Assembly: GCF_001484195.1 (NCBI RefSeq)
Contig: NZ_LLYW01000022.1
Location: forward strand, 1 to 42,185
DNA from: Thermococcus celericrescens
GTDB lineage: Archaea > Methanobacteriota_B > Thermococci > Thermococcales > Thermococcaceae
Direction: 5' to 3'
DNA length: 42,185 nucleotides
Shown here: positions 1 to 8,067 of the stretch, piece after piece
Numbering within the stretch: position 1 is the stretch's first letter
How the letters are laid out: every line of letters begins with the position of its first letter
Translations under genes and position numbers: made by a program
The notes under the pieces: model-generated
Seen by the model: only the letters and a program-made list of their open reading frames with translations
Databases searched by the model: none
What the model was told of the DNA's origin: nothing

Positions 1-925
1 TGGCCCTTGGGGTGGTGTTTACGCTAACCCGGTAGAGCGCGACGCTCTCCTCCCTCACCCTGATGAGCCCCAGGGCGGTCCTGAGGCTGTAGGAGATGCC
101 GTACCTCTTCCCGGGTCTGAGCCTCACCACGGCCGTCACGAGGGTGTGGTTGACGCCGACGCTCAGGTTGTAGGTGTCGACCTTCGGAATATGATTTATC
201 CGGATAACGTCTCCATCAGTAGTCGTTCCGGTGACGTCGTACACATCGTGAGGAACCACCGGCAGGATTAGGGTGAAGGGGGTTACCATCGAGGCGGAGC
301 TGACGTTGTAGAGGTAGCCCTCGACGTATTCTACGTCCGCCGTGACCCTAACCTCCGAGAGGGGCACGATGAAACTCGCGCTCTTCACGGACGTGGAGAA
401 AACGCCGAACGGCCCCACGATGATGTAGCTGGAGGACACCACAGTACCGTTGAGGAAGAGCTTTGCGGCCCTGTCGCCAACGTCCACCAGGGTCATCGGC
501 AGGGGTCTGTTCGTGTAATAAAAGGGGCTCCATCCCCATCCACACCCCCCTGGGAGCCCGAGGCTCAGGGGAGAGCTGTATTTTGGGTAGTTCTTCAACC
601 AGTCGTACGTCACTTTAACGCCGAGGATTGTGAGGTTGCCCTCAACGAGCTCCCCCGGGTTTCCCTTCCTGAACTCCACCTCGACGAGCTTTGAGGCGTT
701 CAGGAAAACCCTGGCCTCGAGCTCTATCTGACTCCCGGCCCTTACCGTGTAGTTGCCTACAGGAAGGACAAGGGTTACCGGGGTAGGGTAGACCCCGATT
801 CCCTGGACGCTGACCTCTTCAATGTCTCCGGTGATGGTCAGCATGCCGTAGGTGGGGGTTTGAGCGCCGGCACTCAGGGGCAGGAGTGCCCCGAGAAGGA
901 TGCCGATCAAAAGTAGCCTCTTCAC
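1..925 (-). CDS. PEGA-domain-type secreted protein, 3' end outside the window (partial)
   Basis: The frame is open from a GTG at 925 to the window edge, 308 codons, with no stop. The GTG overlaps the TGA of the preceding gene (GTGA) and follows GGAGGTGGAGAAA, a strong ribosome binding site. A signal peptide is visible: a KR pair, then a leucine-rich stretch ending LSAGAQ. The body closely matches the neighbouring gene at 922-2646 (shared NPGELVEGNLTILGV, SPFYYT, VGVNHTLVTA), so the missing C-terminus probably also carries PEGA repeats and a membrane anchor. The protein is likely displayed on the outer face of the membrane. Substrate or partner is unknown. Confidence 0.8.
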   Translation of the reverse strand, partial: MKRLLLIGILLGALLPLSAGAQTPTYGMLTITGDIEEVSVQGIGVYPTPVTLVLPVGNYTVRAGSQIELEARVFLNASKLVEVEFRKGNPGELVEGNLTILGVKVTYDWLKNYPKYSSPLSLGLPGGCGWGWSPFYYTNRPLPMTLVDVGDRAAKLFLNGTVVSSSYIIVGPFGVFSTSVKSASFIVPLSEVRVTADVEYVEGYLYNVSSASMVTPFTLILPVVPHDVYDVTGTTTDGDVIRINHIPKVDTYNLSVGVNHTLVTAVVRLRPGKRYGISYSLRTALGLIRVREESVALYRVSVNTTPRA

Positions 926-2646
926 TTTCTCCACCTCCGCCTGAGCAGGATTAGGGTAATCCCAACGACTAAGGCGAGAACGAGGAGCTTGAGCTCCACT
1001 CCCTTGTCGGTGTCCAGCGGTGAAGCGCTGGAGGAGGATTGATCACTTGAAGTTGGGGATGTTGGAGTAATCGCAGGCACACTGCTCGTTGTTCTCCCTT
1101 GCTTGATTTTTTCGAGGGTCAGCGTTACGCTGACATTCTCCCCGGCTTTCAGGTAAACTCCAGCACTCGCGTTCTCGTAGCCCTCCAGCGACGCGGTGAC
1201 AACGTAGTGGCCGGGAGTTAGGGTTAGCCTGCAGGGACTGGCGCAGGTCTGATTCGTGACGCTAACCCTTGCCCCAGCCGGCTCTGTGTCAACAACCAGA
1301 ACTGGGAGGCGCTTTAGGGCCACCTTTATAGTTCTGGACTCGTTTGGGGTGAGGAGTACGCTGAAGTTCTCCGCGACGTAGCCATTGGCCGAGACCAGAA
1401 CCTGGTGCTCGCCGGGTGAAAGCGTCACGCTCGTGTTCTTGACCTGTTCGCCGTCGATGGCCACGGAGGCATTCTCGGGGGTGACGTTGAGGACGAGAGT
1501 CGCGGGGAGGGGCTTAAGCGTGAGGTTAATCCCTTCCCTCTCCGGGACGCTGAAGCTCTCTACGGCACCGCTGTCGTTGAGAAATGCCGTTACAGTGTAG
1601 CTCCCGGGGGGCAGGTAGAAGGTGCCTGGGGAAGTGCCCCTGACGAGGACGGTGCCGCTGATGACGAGCGATGCTCCCTCCGGATCCGTTCTAACCGTTA
1701 TTCGGTGGAGTTCTACTTTCTCCTCGGTAACGCGCACCAGGTCACGGGCGCGCTTGAGACTGTAGCTTATTTTGTACTTCTTCTCAGGTTTGAGCCTTAT
1801 AGCCGCCGTCACGAGGGTGTGGTTGACGCCGACGCTCAGGTTGTAGGTGTCAATCCTTGGAATGTGCTCTATTCTTATGACGTCCCCGTCCGTACTCGTC
1901 CCCGTGACGTTGTACACATCGCGGGGAATCACCGGCAGGATTACGGTAAACGGGGTCGTCATCGAGGCCGCGCTGACGTTGTAGAGGTAGCCCCCGACGT
2001 ATTCTACGTCCGAGACCACTTCAACGGACGAAAGGGGAGCCAGAAAGCTTGTGTTCTTAAGGGCGATTCCTGATGTTCCAAAGGGGCCTACAATCGTATA
2101 AAAGATGTACTCCAGCTTTCCATTTATGTCTTGGATGCCACTCATTAAGTAACATGGTGTTATAGTGTTATTGATCGTGAGCTTTGCAATGGTGTCCCCA
2201 ACGTCCTCCAGGGTCATCGGCAGGGGTCTGTCCGTGTAATAAAAGGGGCTCCAGCTGCCCCCGCATCCCCGCCCAACGCCGAGGCTTGGCGTGGAGTTGT
2301 AAACGGGGTAGTTCTTCCACCGGTCATAAATCACTTTAACGCCGAGGATTGTGAGGTTGCCCTCAACGAGCTCCCCCGGGTTTCCCTTCCTGAACTCCAC
2401 CTCGACGAGCTTTGAATGGTTCACGAAGACTCTCGCCTCGAGCTCAACGTCTCCTTTCACTCTAACGGTGTAGTTGCCGGCGGGGAGGACTAAGGCAACC
2501 GGAGCGGTAAAGGTGCCCACCCCATCAATTGTGACTTTTCCCGCTCCCTTTATGCTCAGGACACCGTATGCGGTGTTGCTGGCATTGACGGCGGGCAGTA
2601 GGGAGAGCAGGAGAACCCCAAGCAGGAACAGTCCCTTCAACCTCAC
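922..2646 (-). CDS. PEGA-domain membrane-anchored surface protein
   Basis: Signal peptide (KGLFLLGVLLLSLLPAVNA), then a roughly 280-residue N-terminal region shared with the neighbouring paralogue, then three PEGA-type beta repeats at about residues 315-382, 383-452 and 453-516 (motifs DPEGASLVI, TPENASVAIDG and EPAGARVSV, each followed by a PG turn such as LPPGSYTV). A Ser/Thr-rich linker of about 30 residues and a C-terminal membrane helix ending LLRRRWRK follow. A frame extension to GTG 2655 exists, but GTG 2646 is preferred because it overlaps the upstream TGA and lies just after GGAGGTGG, exactly as in the paralogue. PEGA repeats occur in surface and S-layer-associated proteins; the function here is unknown. 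Many N-glycosylation sequons (NxS/T) are present. Confidence 0.85.
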   Translation of the reverse strand: MRLKGLFLLGVLLLSLLPAVNASNTAYGVLSIKGAGKVTIDGVGTFTAPVALVLPAGNYTVRVKGDVELEARVFVNHSKLVEVEFRKGNPGELVEGNLTILGVKVIYDRWKNYPVYNSTPSLGVGRGCGGSWSPFYYTDRPLPMTLEDVGDTIAKLTINNTITPCYLMSGIQDINGKLEYIFYTIVGPFGTSGIALKNTSFLAPLSSVEVVSDVEYVGGYLYNVSAASMTTPFTVILPVIPRDVYNVTGTSTDGDVIRIEHIPRIDTYNLSVGVNHTLVTAAIRLKPEKKYKISYSLKRARDLVRVTEEKVELHRITVRTDPEGASLVISGTVLVRGTSPGTFYLPPGSYTVTAFLNDSGAVESFSVPEREGINLTLKPLPATLVLNVTPENASVAIDGEQVKNTSVTLSPGEHQVLVSANGYVAENFSVLLTPNESRTIKVALKRLPVLVVDTEPAGARVSVTNQTCASPCRLTLTPGHYVVTASLEGYENASAGVYLKAGENVSVTLTLEKIKQGRTTSSVPAITPTSPTSSDQSSSSASPLDTDKGVELKLLVLALVVGITLILLRRRWRK

Positions 2647-3665
2647 CTCTTCCACCTCCTCAAGAGCGATGCAGTTAAAATGATTAGCCCAAAGACGAGG
2701 TAGTACTTCAGTGGCGTGTCTGGGGCTTTCCCAGTCCTCTCCTCCGGGAACTTGATGTTGGTATCGTAAAGAACGAACCCGTAGGGCCAGTACTCCCTGG
2801 AGAAGTCGATTTTATCGTTCATCTCCGCGGAGCAATAATTGAATGGGGCGACGAACATTATCCCGGCTACGTAGAGTTCAGGATAGGGTGAATCTATATT
2901 AATTGCGATTCCTGTGTTCAAATCGTAGAGTGATTCAAAACCGATAGAAGAGCTTAAGTAGCCTTTTTTCTGATAGAGTATCGGCAACCAGTTTGATCTA
3001 ATCTTCACTAGCGGTGGGTAGAAGGTTCTAACGAAAGTGTGCACGAGTTTGTCCTGGGTGAAAGTTATGTTGTTAACCTTAAGGTCGCCCACTATCGTAA
3101 AACCATACCTTCTCAATATTGATGCTTTGTATAGCAGACTCCTCCTCTCGGGGAGGCTATATGGGAGTATAAAGAAGGAAGGCCTTCCTAGTTTGGAGCC
3201 GTTGAGGTAGTAGTACCCATCGGTGATGTTCAGAAAAAGCTTTCCTCTGAACGTTAGGGAATCAACCCAGCATCCGGGGCTCGGAGTCGCGTTCTCCAGC
3301 GTTAATGTAACCAGAACCACCGCGGAGGAGTTCGTAACGTCCGTGAGGTTAAACGTGATGAAGACAGAACCGTTGTATTGAACGATGTCCCAGATACTGT
3401 TGCTATAGTTTTCCAGTTTCTCCCGAAGCCCCCTGCACTCCTCGCCCCCGTTTTTGGCGGCGGTGGAAAGGGAGTTCCAGTTCTCCCGGGGGAGGAGAGC
3501 GGGGATGTAGAAGAAGGTATTGAAGTTTCTCCGGGTTTTTTCATTGGGGAACGCCGCGTACGTCACGTACGTCCCGTTCTTGAACCAAGGGGGAGGGGTA
3601 AAAGCGCCTGCATAGGAGACAAAAAACAATGAAAGGATGAAGAAGCCCGCGAAAGCTCTCTTCAC
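2643..3665 (-). CDS. Secreted, C-terminally anchored protein of unknown function
   Basis: 340 residues from a GTG that overlaps the previous gene's TGA. It has an N-terminal signal peptide (KRAFAGFFILSLFFVSYAGA), a roughly 280-residue extracellular region with several N-glycosylation sequons, and a C-terminal hydrophobic helix ending in RRWKR, so it is probably a type I membrane protein facing outward. I do not recognise a family. It is the second gene of a four-gene operon with GTGA overlaps, so it is probably made together with the two PEGA proteins and may act with them at the cell surface. Confidence 0.75.
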   Translation of the reverse strand: MKRAFAGFFILSLFFVSYAGAFTPPPWFKNGTYVTYAAFPNEKTRRNFNTFFYIPALLPRENWNSLSTAAKNGGEECRGLREKLENYSNSIWDIVQYNGSVFITFNLTDVTNSSAVVLVTLTLENATPSPGCWVDSLTFRGKLFLNITDGYYYLNGSKLGRPSFFILPYSLPERRSLLYKASILRRYGFTIVGDLKVNNITFTQDKLVHTFVRTFYPPLVKIRSNWLPILYQKKGYLSSSIGFESLYDLNTGIAINIDSPYPELYVAGIMFVAPFNYCSAEMNDKIDFSREYWPYGFVLYDTNIKFPEERTGKAPDTPLKYYLVFGLIILTASLLRRWKR

Positions 3666-4087
3666 GGCCTAACCCTCCGCTCATCCGCGGGGCCAGAGGT
3701 GGGGATTTCCGCATGTACATAGGTACGATCTCCCGTCTCCGGGTCGATGTAATCAATGTGGGCATACGCCTTTTCCCACTTCTTGACATCCACGAAAGTT
3801 TCATTGTTTATTACCTGCACCCCCTGTGCTTCTGCAACAAGGTTAGGTGAGGGTGGGTTGTGGTTCGGATCCGGGATTATGCGAACGAACCTACCGTTGC
3901 AAATGAGAACCTTGGCGTGGACGCCGGCCCAGACAAACTTAGAAGTGCCCCAGCTCTTCTCATCCACGTCGTGCTCCCATACCTCATTGCAGGATGCCGC
4001 TGTTGGAACCCGGGGTTTCCACGCTGACACCAACCCGAAGAGGAGTCCCCCGAGCAGGAGAACTCCGAGCAATTTCCTCAACCTCAT
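3662..4087 (-). CDS. Small secreted protein, first gene of the surface-protein operon
   Basis: 141 residues from ATG 4087, preceded by GGGGTGGCACCT. A longer in-frame GTG at 4096 would leave the ribosome binding site inside the gene. The N-terminus is a signal peptide (RLRKLLGVLLLGGLLFGLVSA) and the mature part of about 120 residues has no second membrane segment. Two cysteines (CNEVW and LICNG) may form a disulfide. Its TGA overlaps the next gene's GTG. I do not recognise a family. Confidence 0.7.
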   Translation of the reverse strand: MRLRKLLGVLLLGGLLFGLVSAWKPRVPTAASCNEVWEHDVDEKSWGTSKFVWAGVHAKVLICNGRFVRIIPDPNHNPPSPNLVAEAQGVQVINNETFVDVKKWEKAYAHIDYIDPETGDRTYVHAEIPTSGPADERRVRP

Positions 4088-4113
4088 AGGTGCCACCCCT
4101 GCCCCAGCAGGCA

Positions 4114-4122
4114 GTTTTAACT
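4114..4122 (-). promoter_or_regulatory. TATA box of the surface-protein operon
   Basis: On the minus strand AGTTAAAAC lies about 25 bp before an inferred transcription start near 4093, leaving a short leader that contains GGGGTGG before ATG 4087. Position and composition fit an archaeal TATA box; no start site has been measured. Confidence 0.45.
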
Positions 4123-4302
4123 ATGAATAAAAGTACATAAGTCTTTTCAGCAAACAAAACAATTTACGTTCAATATGAATGATTAAGAACATTCGTGAAT
4201 ACTGTTGTTCTTCAGATACTAGTATTTAATGGTCACAATGTAACGAGGGATGTTCCGGTAGGGGCCCATATCAGGCCAAAGATTGGTTCTAACGTGGTGC
4301 TT

Positions 4303-4425
4303 TAAATAGATAATGTTACCTTAAGTACGCATACCTGAGGCCATCGCCGTCTCAGGGGCACCTCTGATTTGGGAAGCACGTCCCGGGTTTCCGCTCTGTG
4401 TTACTCTATTTTATAGGTATTAATT
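4303..4425 (+). ncRNA. Candidate GC-rich non-coding RNA
   Basis: The stretch from 4088 to 4514 has no convincing gene. Inside it a TATA-like TTTAAATA at about 4303-4310 is followed, some 25 bp on, by an island of about 90 bp clearly richer in G+C than its AT-rich flanks. The island opens with a perfect 6-bp-arm hairpin (CCTGAG at about 4335 and CTCAGG at about 4352) and contains a second pairable GGGA/TCCC block. It ends in a T-rich run (CTATTTTAT). In Thermococcales such GC islands in intergenic DNA have proved to be small RNAs (the Hgc RNAs), but I cannot match this one to a named family. A second TATA-like element (GTATTTAAT, about 4221) could drive a longer transcript. Confidence 0.4.
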
Positions 4426-4470
4426 GGGATATTTTAAATTGACACTATGATATTTCTGGAAAATAGAAAT

Positions 4471-4479
4471 TCTTAAATA
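4471..4479 (+). promoter_or_regulatory. TATA box for the radical SAM gene
   Basis: TCTTAAATA sits about 25 bp before an inferred start near 4501-4504, leaving a leader of about 12 nt with GGTGA before ATG 4515. It overlaps the upstream in-frame ATG at 4479, so that ATG cannot be the true start. Confidence 0.55.
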
Positions 4480-4514
4480 TGCAATTTTTTCTTCAGATGT
4501 ATGTGGTGACCGAA

Positions 4515-6122
4515 ATGACCAGGGTTGTTTTCACGTTGGATGAGACCCTGACGAGCACGTACCACGACGTCCCCCTGCTGGACTTCCTCGGCTGTGCGCC
4601 CTACGACAAACTCCCCAAGTGGGTCTTCCGGGTAATGGACACCCAGCTCCCGGACGAAGACGGCATCTTAATCCAAGCGCCCTACGGCCTCCGGAAGGTC
4701 GAGGCGGCGCTCCTCAGGAATGGCTTTGGGAGGGACGAGGTAGTCGTGGCGCACCCAAGGAAGGTAGAGAGGTTCATAGGTGAGGACACGACGATAGTTT
4801 CCCTCTACGAGATGGACCCCCTCGGCCTCGGTCCGGTAAGCATGATGTTCACCAACGGCGGCCAGTGGAGGAACTACACCCGCGTTAAGTTCAGGGAGCT
4901 AGTCGAGAGGATAAACGCGGTAAGGGAAAAGAAGAACCTGGACTTCAAGCTCGTTGTCGGCGGCCCTGGAGCGTGGCAGCTCGACCTCAGGAAGGACGAG
5001 AGGGAAATGCTGAGGATAGACCATGTCGTCATAGGGGAGGCCGACCATGTTGCTGGAAGGCTCTTCAGGGAGATAGAGGCCGGAAGCGCCGACGAGACGA
5101 TAGTAATCAGGGGCTGGCCGAGGGTAGAGGAGATACCCACCATCGTGGCCCCATCCTACAAGGGGCTCGTGGAGGTCATGCGGGGCTGTGGGCGGGGCTG
5201 CCGCTTCTGCGAGCCCAACCTGAGGGTTGCGCGCTTCATACCCCTCGAGAAAATCGAGAGGGAGATATGGCTCAACGTTAGGGCCGGGATAGACCACGCC
5301 TGGCTGCACAGCGAGGACATCTTCCTATACATGGTCGAGGACAGGAGGAACTTCTACCCCAACGTAGATGCCGTGGTTGAGCTCTTTGAGACCGCGAGGA
5401 AGTACACAAGAAACGTGAACCCTACCCACGGAACCGTTGCGGCAGCGCTAGCTGCGCCGGATATGATAGAGGCCATCTCGGGCATCGTTGACGCCGGCCC
5501 GAACCACTGGGTCGGCATACAGGTCGGCTTCGAAACCGCCGCCCCGGAGCTCATCGGCAGGTACATGAACAACAAGATGAAGCCGTTCTCTCCTGAGGAG
5601 TGGCCCTGGGTTCTGCTCAACGGAACCTACGTCTTCAACAGGAACTACTGGTTCCCGGCTTACACAACGATTCTGGGATTGCCAGGCGACACGGACGACT
5701 ACGAGATAGAAACGGCCCGGCTGATTGTCACGATGGAGAGGAAACTCGAGGAGAATCTCGGCGAAAGGGCCCACTTCACGGTGACCCCGCTCGCCTTCGT
5801 GCCCATGGGCCTTCTGAGGGGCGAGGAGTTCTACCGCATCGAGGACATGATAACCTACGGGCAGTTCCTCCACCTCTATTACGCCTGGAAACACCTGGCG
5901 AAGGAGGTCATCCGGGGATTACCCAAGCTCCTGCGGGGAAACCCGTTCCTGATTCCCTTTTACCCCCTCGCGCGCTTCGGTGTGAGGGTCGTCCTCAGGC
6001 AGATAGAGAAGTGGGGTAAGAGAAAAGGCTATGAGGTCAGGCCCCTCGAACCACTCGATTTGCACATCGAGGTCGAGGAGCACAGATGGTATGGCCAGTC
6101 GAGTCTTGTTGAGGCCTATTAG
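4515..6122 (+). CDS. Radical SAM protein with N-terminal B12-binding-like region
   Basis: 535 residues from ATG 4515, which follows GGTGACCGA; the promoter position excludes the longer frame. The radical SAM cluster motif is CGRGCRFC (C225, C229, C232), a Cx3Cx2C that binds a 4Fe-4S cluster and cleaves S-adenosylmethionine. The roughly 200 residues before it look like the alpha/beta cobalamin-binding-like domain common in this superfamily (VVGGPGAWQL; HVVIGEADHVAGRLF), but no DxHxxG cobalamin motif is obvious, so B12 binding is uncertain. The barrel continues with GIQVGFETAAPELIGRYM and TILGLPGDTDDYE, both typical of the family. The reaction is unknown. The 3' end overlaps the convergent endonuclease gene by 4 bp. 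Confidence 0.8.
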   Translation: MTRVVFTLDETLTSTYHDVPLLDFLGCAPYDKLPKWVFRVMDTQLPDEDGILIQAPYGLRKVEAALLRNGFGRDEVVVAHPRKVERFIGEDTTIVSLYEMDPLGLGPVSMMFTNGGQWRNYTRVKFRELVERINAVREKKNLDFKLVVGGPGAWQLDLRKDEREMLRIDHVVIGEADHVAGRLFREIEAGSADETIVIRGWPRVEEIPTIVAPSYKGLVEVMRGCGRGCRFCEPNLRVARFIPLEKIEREIWLNVRAGIDHAWLHSEDIFLYMVEDRRNFYPNVDAVVELFETARKYTRNVNPTHGTVAAALAAPDMIEAISGIVDAGPNHWVGIQVGFETAAPELIGRYMNNKMKPFSPEEWPWVLLNGTYVFNRNYWFPAYTTILGLPGDTDDYEIETARLIVTMERKLEENLGERAHFTVTPLAFVPMGLLRGEEFYRIEDMITYGQFLHLYYAWKHLAKEVIRGLPKLLRGNPFLIPFYPLARFGVRVVLRQIEKWGKRKGYEVRPLEPLDLHIEVEEHRWYGQSSLVEAY

Positions 6123-6964
6123 GCCTTTATCTCCTCGTATTTCTTCTTCATCAGGAGGGCATCGCCCTCGATGTTCGGGCTCTCGCTTATGACGACGCCC
6201 TTGACCCTGAACTCCTTGAGAACCCTGAGCAGGTCTTCCCAGTTCATGTCGCTCTCCTGGAGGTTCAGGTGGTTCCTCTCGCCCTTCGAGGTGTAGTTTA
6301 TGCCGCTTATGTGGATGTGCATGTTGTCGAGCGCCTCCCTGCCCAGGCGGTCCTCCATGAAGGCCAGCATCCCGCGCCACTCCTCAGCGGTGTTGAACTT
6401 CCCTACGTTTCTCGCGTAGCAGTGGGCGAAGTCTATCGTAGGCAGAACCATTTCGATCTCCTCGCTGAGCTTCACGAGTTCCCTCAGGTTTCCGAACTGG
6501 GTTGGCTTTCCGGTCAGCTCAGGTCTTACCCACACTTCGATGCCCCTGTCCTTGAGGTTGCTCACTATGTCCTCAATCTCGCCCTTTATCCTCTCGTAGA
6601 CCTTCGCGGGGTCCTGCTTGAGGTAGTAGCCCGCGTGGAAAACAACGCTCCAGCCGCCGGCGTCGTGAAGCCGTTCGGCGCTTTGAATTATTCTCTTTTT
6701 GCTGGCCTCGACCTTGGCTTTCTCCGCTGCGTTGAGGTTAATGTAGTATGGAGCATGGGCCGTCAGCAGGATATCGTGCTTTTTGGCGACGTATTTTATC
6801 TTCTTGGCCAGCTCGGGCTTGATGTTGACCCCTCGGACGAATTCAAGCTCCATCGCATCGAGGCCGAGGTTTCTCACGTGGACTATCCCATCTATAGTTG
6901 AGCGCTTTGGGGTTGAGATTGGTATTCCAGCCGTTCCGAAGCGCAGCCTGTCAACTTTAAACAT
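6119..6964 (-). CDS. Endonuclease IV-like TIM-barrel protein (AP endonuclease family 2)
   Basis: 281 residues starting at ATG 6964, just after GGTGAGC. The fold signature is that of the endonuclease IV/xylose isomerase-like barrel: LTAHAPYYINL, VVFHAGYY, WVRPELTGK, TIDFAHCYAR, MHIHISGI and VISESP appear in order, giving the His/Glu/Asp set that binds the metal cluster. Members nick DNA 5' to abasic sites in base-excision repair. One departure is WVRPELTGK where bacterial enzymes have an E-T-x-A-G-like strand. Archaeal members are shorter than or similar to E. coli Nfo (285 residues), so the length is normal. It is transcribed alone and converges on the radical SAM gene. Confidence 0.8.
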   Translation of the reverse strand: MFKVDRLRFGTAGIPISTPKRSTIDGIVHVRNLGLDAMELEFVRGVNIKPELAKKIKYVAKKHDILLTAHAPYYINLNAAEKAKVEASKKRIIQSAERLHDAGGWSVVFHAGYYLKQDPAKVYERIKGEIEDIVSNLKDRGIEVWVRPELTGKPTQFGNLRELVKLSEEIEMVLPTIDFAHCYARNVGKFNTAEEWRGMLAFMEDRLGREALDNMHIHISGINYTSKGERNHLNLQESDMNWEDLLRVLKEFRVKGVVISESPNIEGDALLMKKKYEEIKA

Positions 6965-7005
6965 GCTCACCACCCAAAAGAATTAGGGGAGCCTAATTCA
7001 TAAAC

Positions 7006-8067
7006 CTATCGCTCTATCGATTCGCCCAGGGCTGCTTCGAGCCTGGAAATTGCTTCGTCCAGCTCCCTCTCGAGGTGCTCCAGCTTGCTCCTGAGCTTTT
7101 TGAGCTCCGTCGCTCTTTCCTCGATGAGTCTCTGGAGCTCCCACAGCTCCTTTTCCATGCCCTTAGCACCTGTTAGAACTTCGTCGCGCCTCTCTTCAAG
7201 CTCTGCCAACTTTTTCCGTTCCTCCTCTATCCTCCGCGCCCTCTCCTCGAGGTTATCGATGAGCCACTCCGCGGTCTTTCGGTACTTCTCCTCCAGGCCG
7301 GGGTGTATCTTCTTCACGAGGGATATGAACTCCTCTGGCTTTCTGAGTGCGACGGAGCTGTCCCTGACGAATTCCTGGGCGATGGCCTCGTGCAGGCGCA
7401 GCCTCTTAACGGGCTTTTGGAGCTTCGAGGCCTTCGAGCGTACTTCCGTTTCTTCGCTCCGTATCCTGGCCGAGAGGCTCTTTATCTCCGCCTCCAGCTC
7501 TTCCAGGCCGTGTAGGCGGCGCGATTCCTCAATCTCCGCCCGCTTCTTCTTAGCCTTCTCCTGGAGCGCGCGGATCTCGTCCGTGAGTTCTTCAATGCTT
7601 CTCCGGAGGGTTTTCTCCTCCGATAGAATCTCCCGTATTCTGATGTCCTCCAGCCCCTTCTCCACCAGCTCGTTGTAGTACCTCACGTAGTCCTCGTTCA
7701 GCTCCTTCAACAGGCGATTTATTGCGTAAACGTCCTTCTCGAAGAGGATTATGAGGTACCTTCCGTGTCCAACGTGGAGCTTCGCGAGGTCCGGGAGGCG
7801 CTTTCCCAGGTCGTCCATGTCGCCGATGCTCTCCAGGGCGTTCCTGAGGGAAGTGACGTAGCTCTTCCGCTCTGCGGTCACGATTTTCCTAATGTTTTCG
7901 TCCACGTTCTTCGGAATCTTCTTCCTTTCAAGGGAGTCTATCCTCTTCAGAACCTCCCGCAGCTTTTTCTCCAGGCGTTTGTTGTATTTTTTTCTTATTT
8001 TCTCGGCCTCTTTTGCGGCCTTCTTTCTCCTCTTATCGTACTCATCAAGCGCTTGCTCCAGCCTCAA
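7006..8067 (-). CDS. Long coiled-coil protein of unknown function
   Basis: 353 residues, very rich in Glu, Lys, Arg and Leu. Heptad-like segments cover about residues 1-60, 140-215 and 265-350, with a less charged, possibly globular segment at about 60-140 (LHVGHGRYLIILFEKDVYAINRLL) and another at 220-265. No membrane segment or catalytic motif is seen. It starts at TTG 8067, inside the last codons of the DUF373 gene (23-bp overlap) after GGGAGAGAG, so it is co-translated with that membrane protein. It may be a structural or scaffolding partner; this is inference. Confidence 0.7.
   Translation of the reverse strand: MRLEQALDEYDKRRKKAAKEAEKIRKKYNKRLEKKLREVLKRIDSLERKKIPKNVDENIRKIVTAERKSYVTSLRNALESIGDMDDLGKRLPDLAKLHVGHGRYLIILFEKDVYAINRLLKELNEDYVRYYNELVEKGLEDIRIREILSEEKTLRRSIEELTDEIRALQEKAKKKRAEIEESRRLHGLEELEAEIKSLSARIRSEETEVRSKASKLQKPVKRLRLHEAIAQEFVRDSSVALRKPEEFISLVKKIHPGLEEKYRKTAEWLIDNLEERARRIEEERKKLAELEERRDEVLTGAKGMEKELWELQRLIEERATELKKLRSKLEHLERELDEAISRLEAALGESIER

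Noticed and set aside
4479-4514. Start of the radical SAM gene at ATG 4479
   Set aside because: That ATG overlaps the TATA box; the transcript would begin after it, and ATG 4515 has a good GGTGA site.
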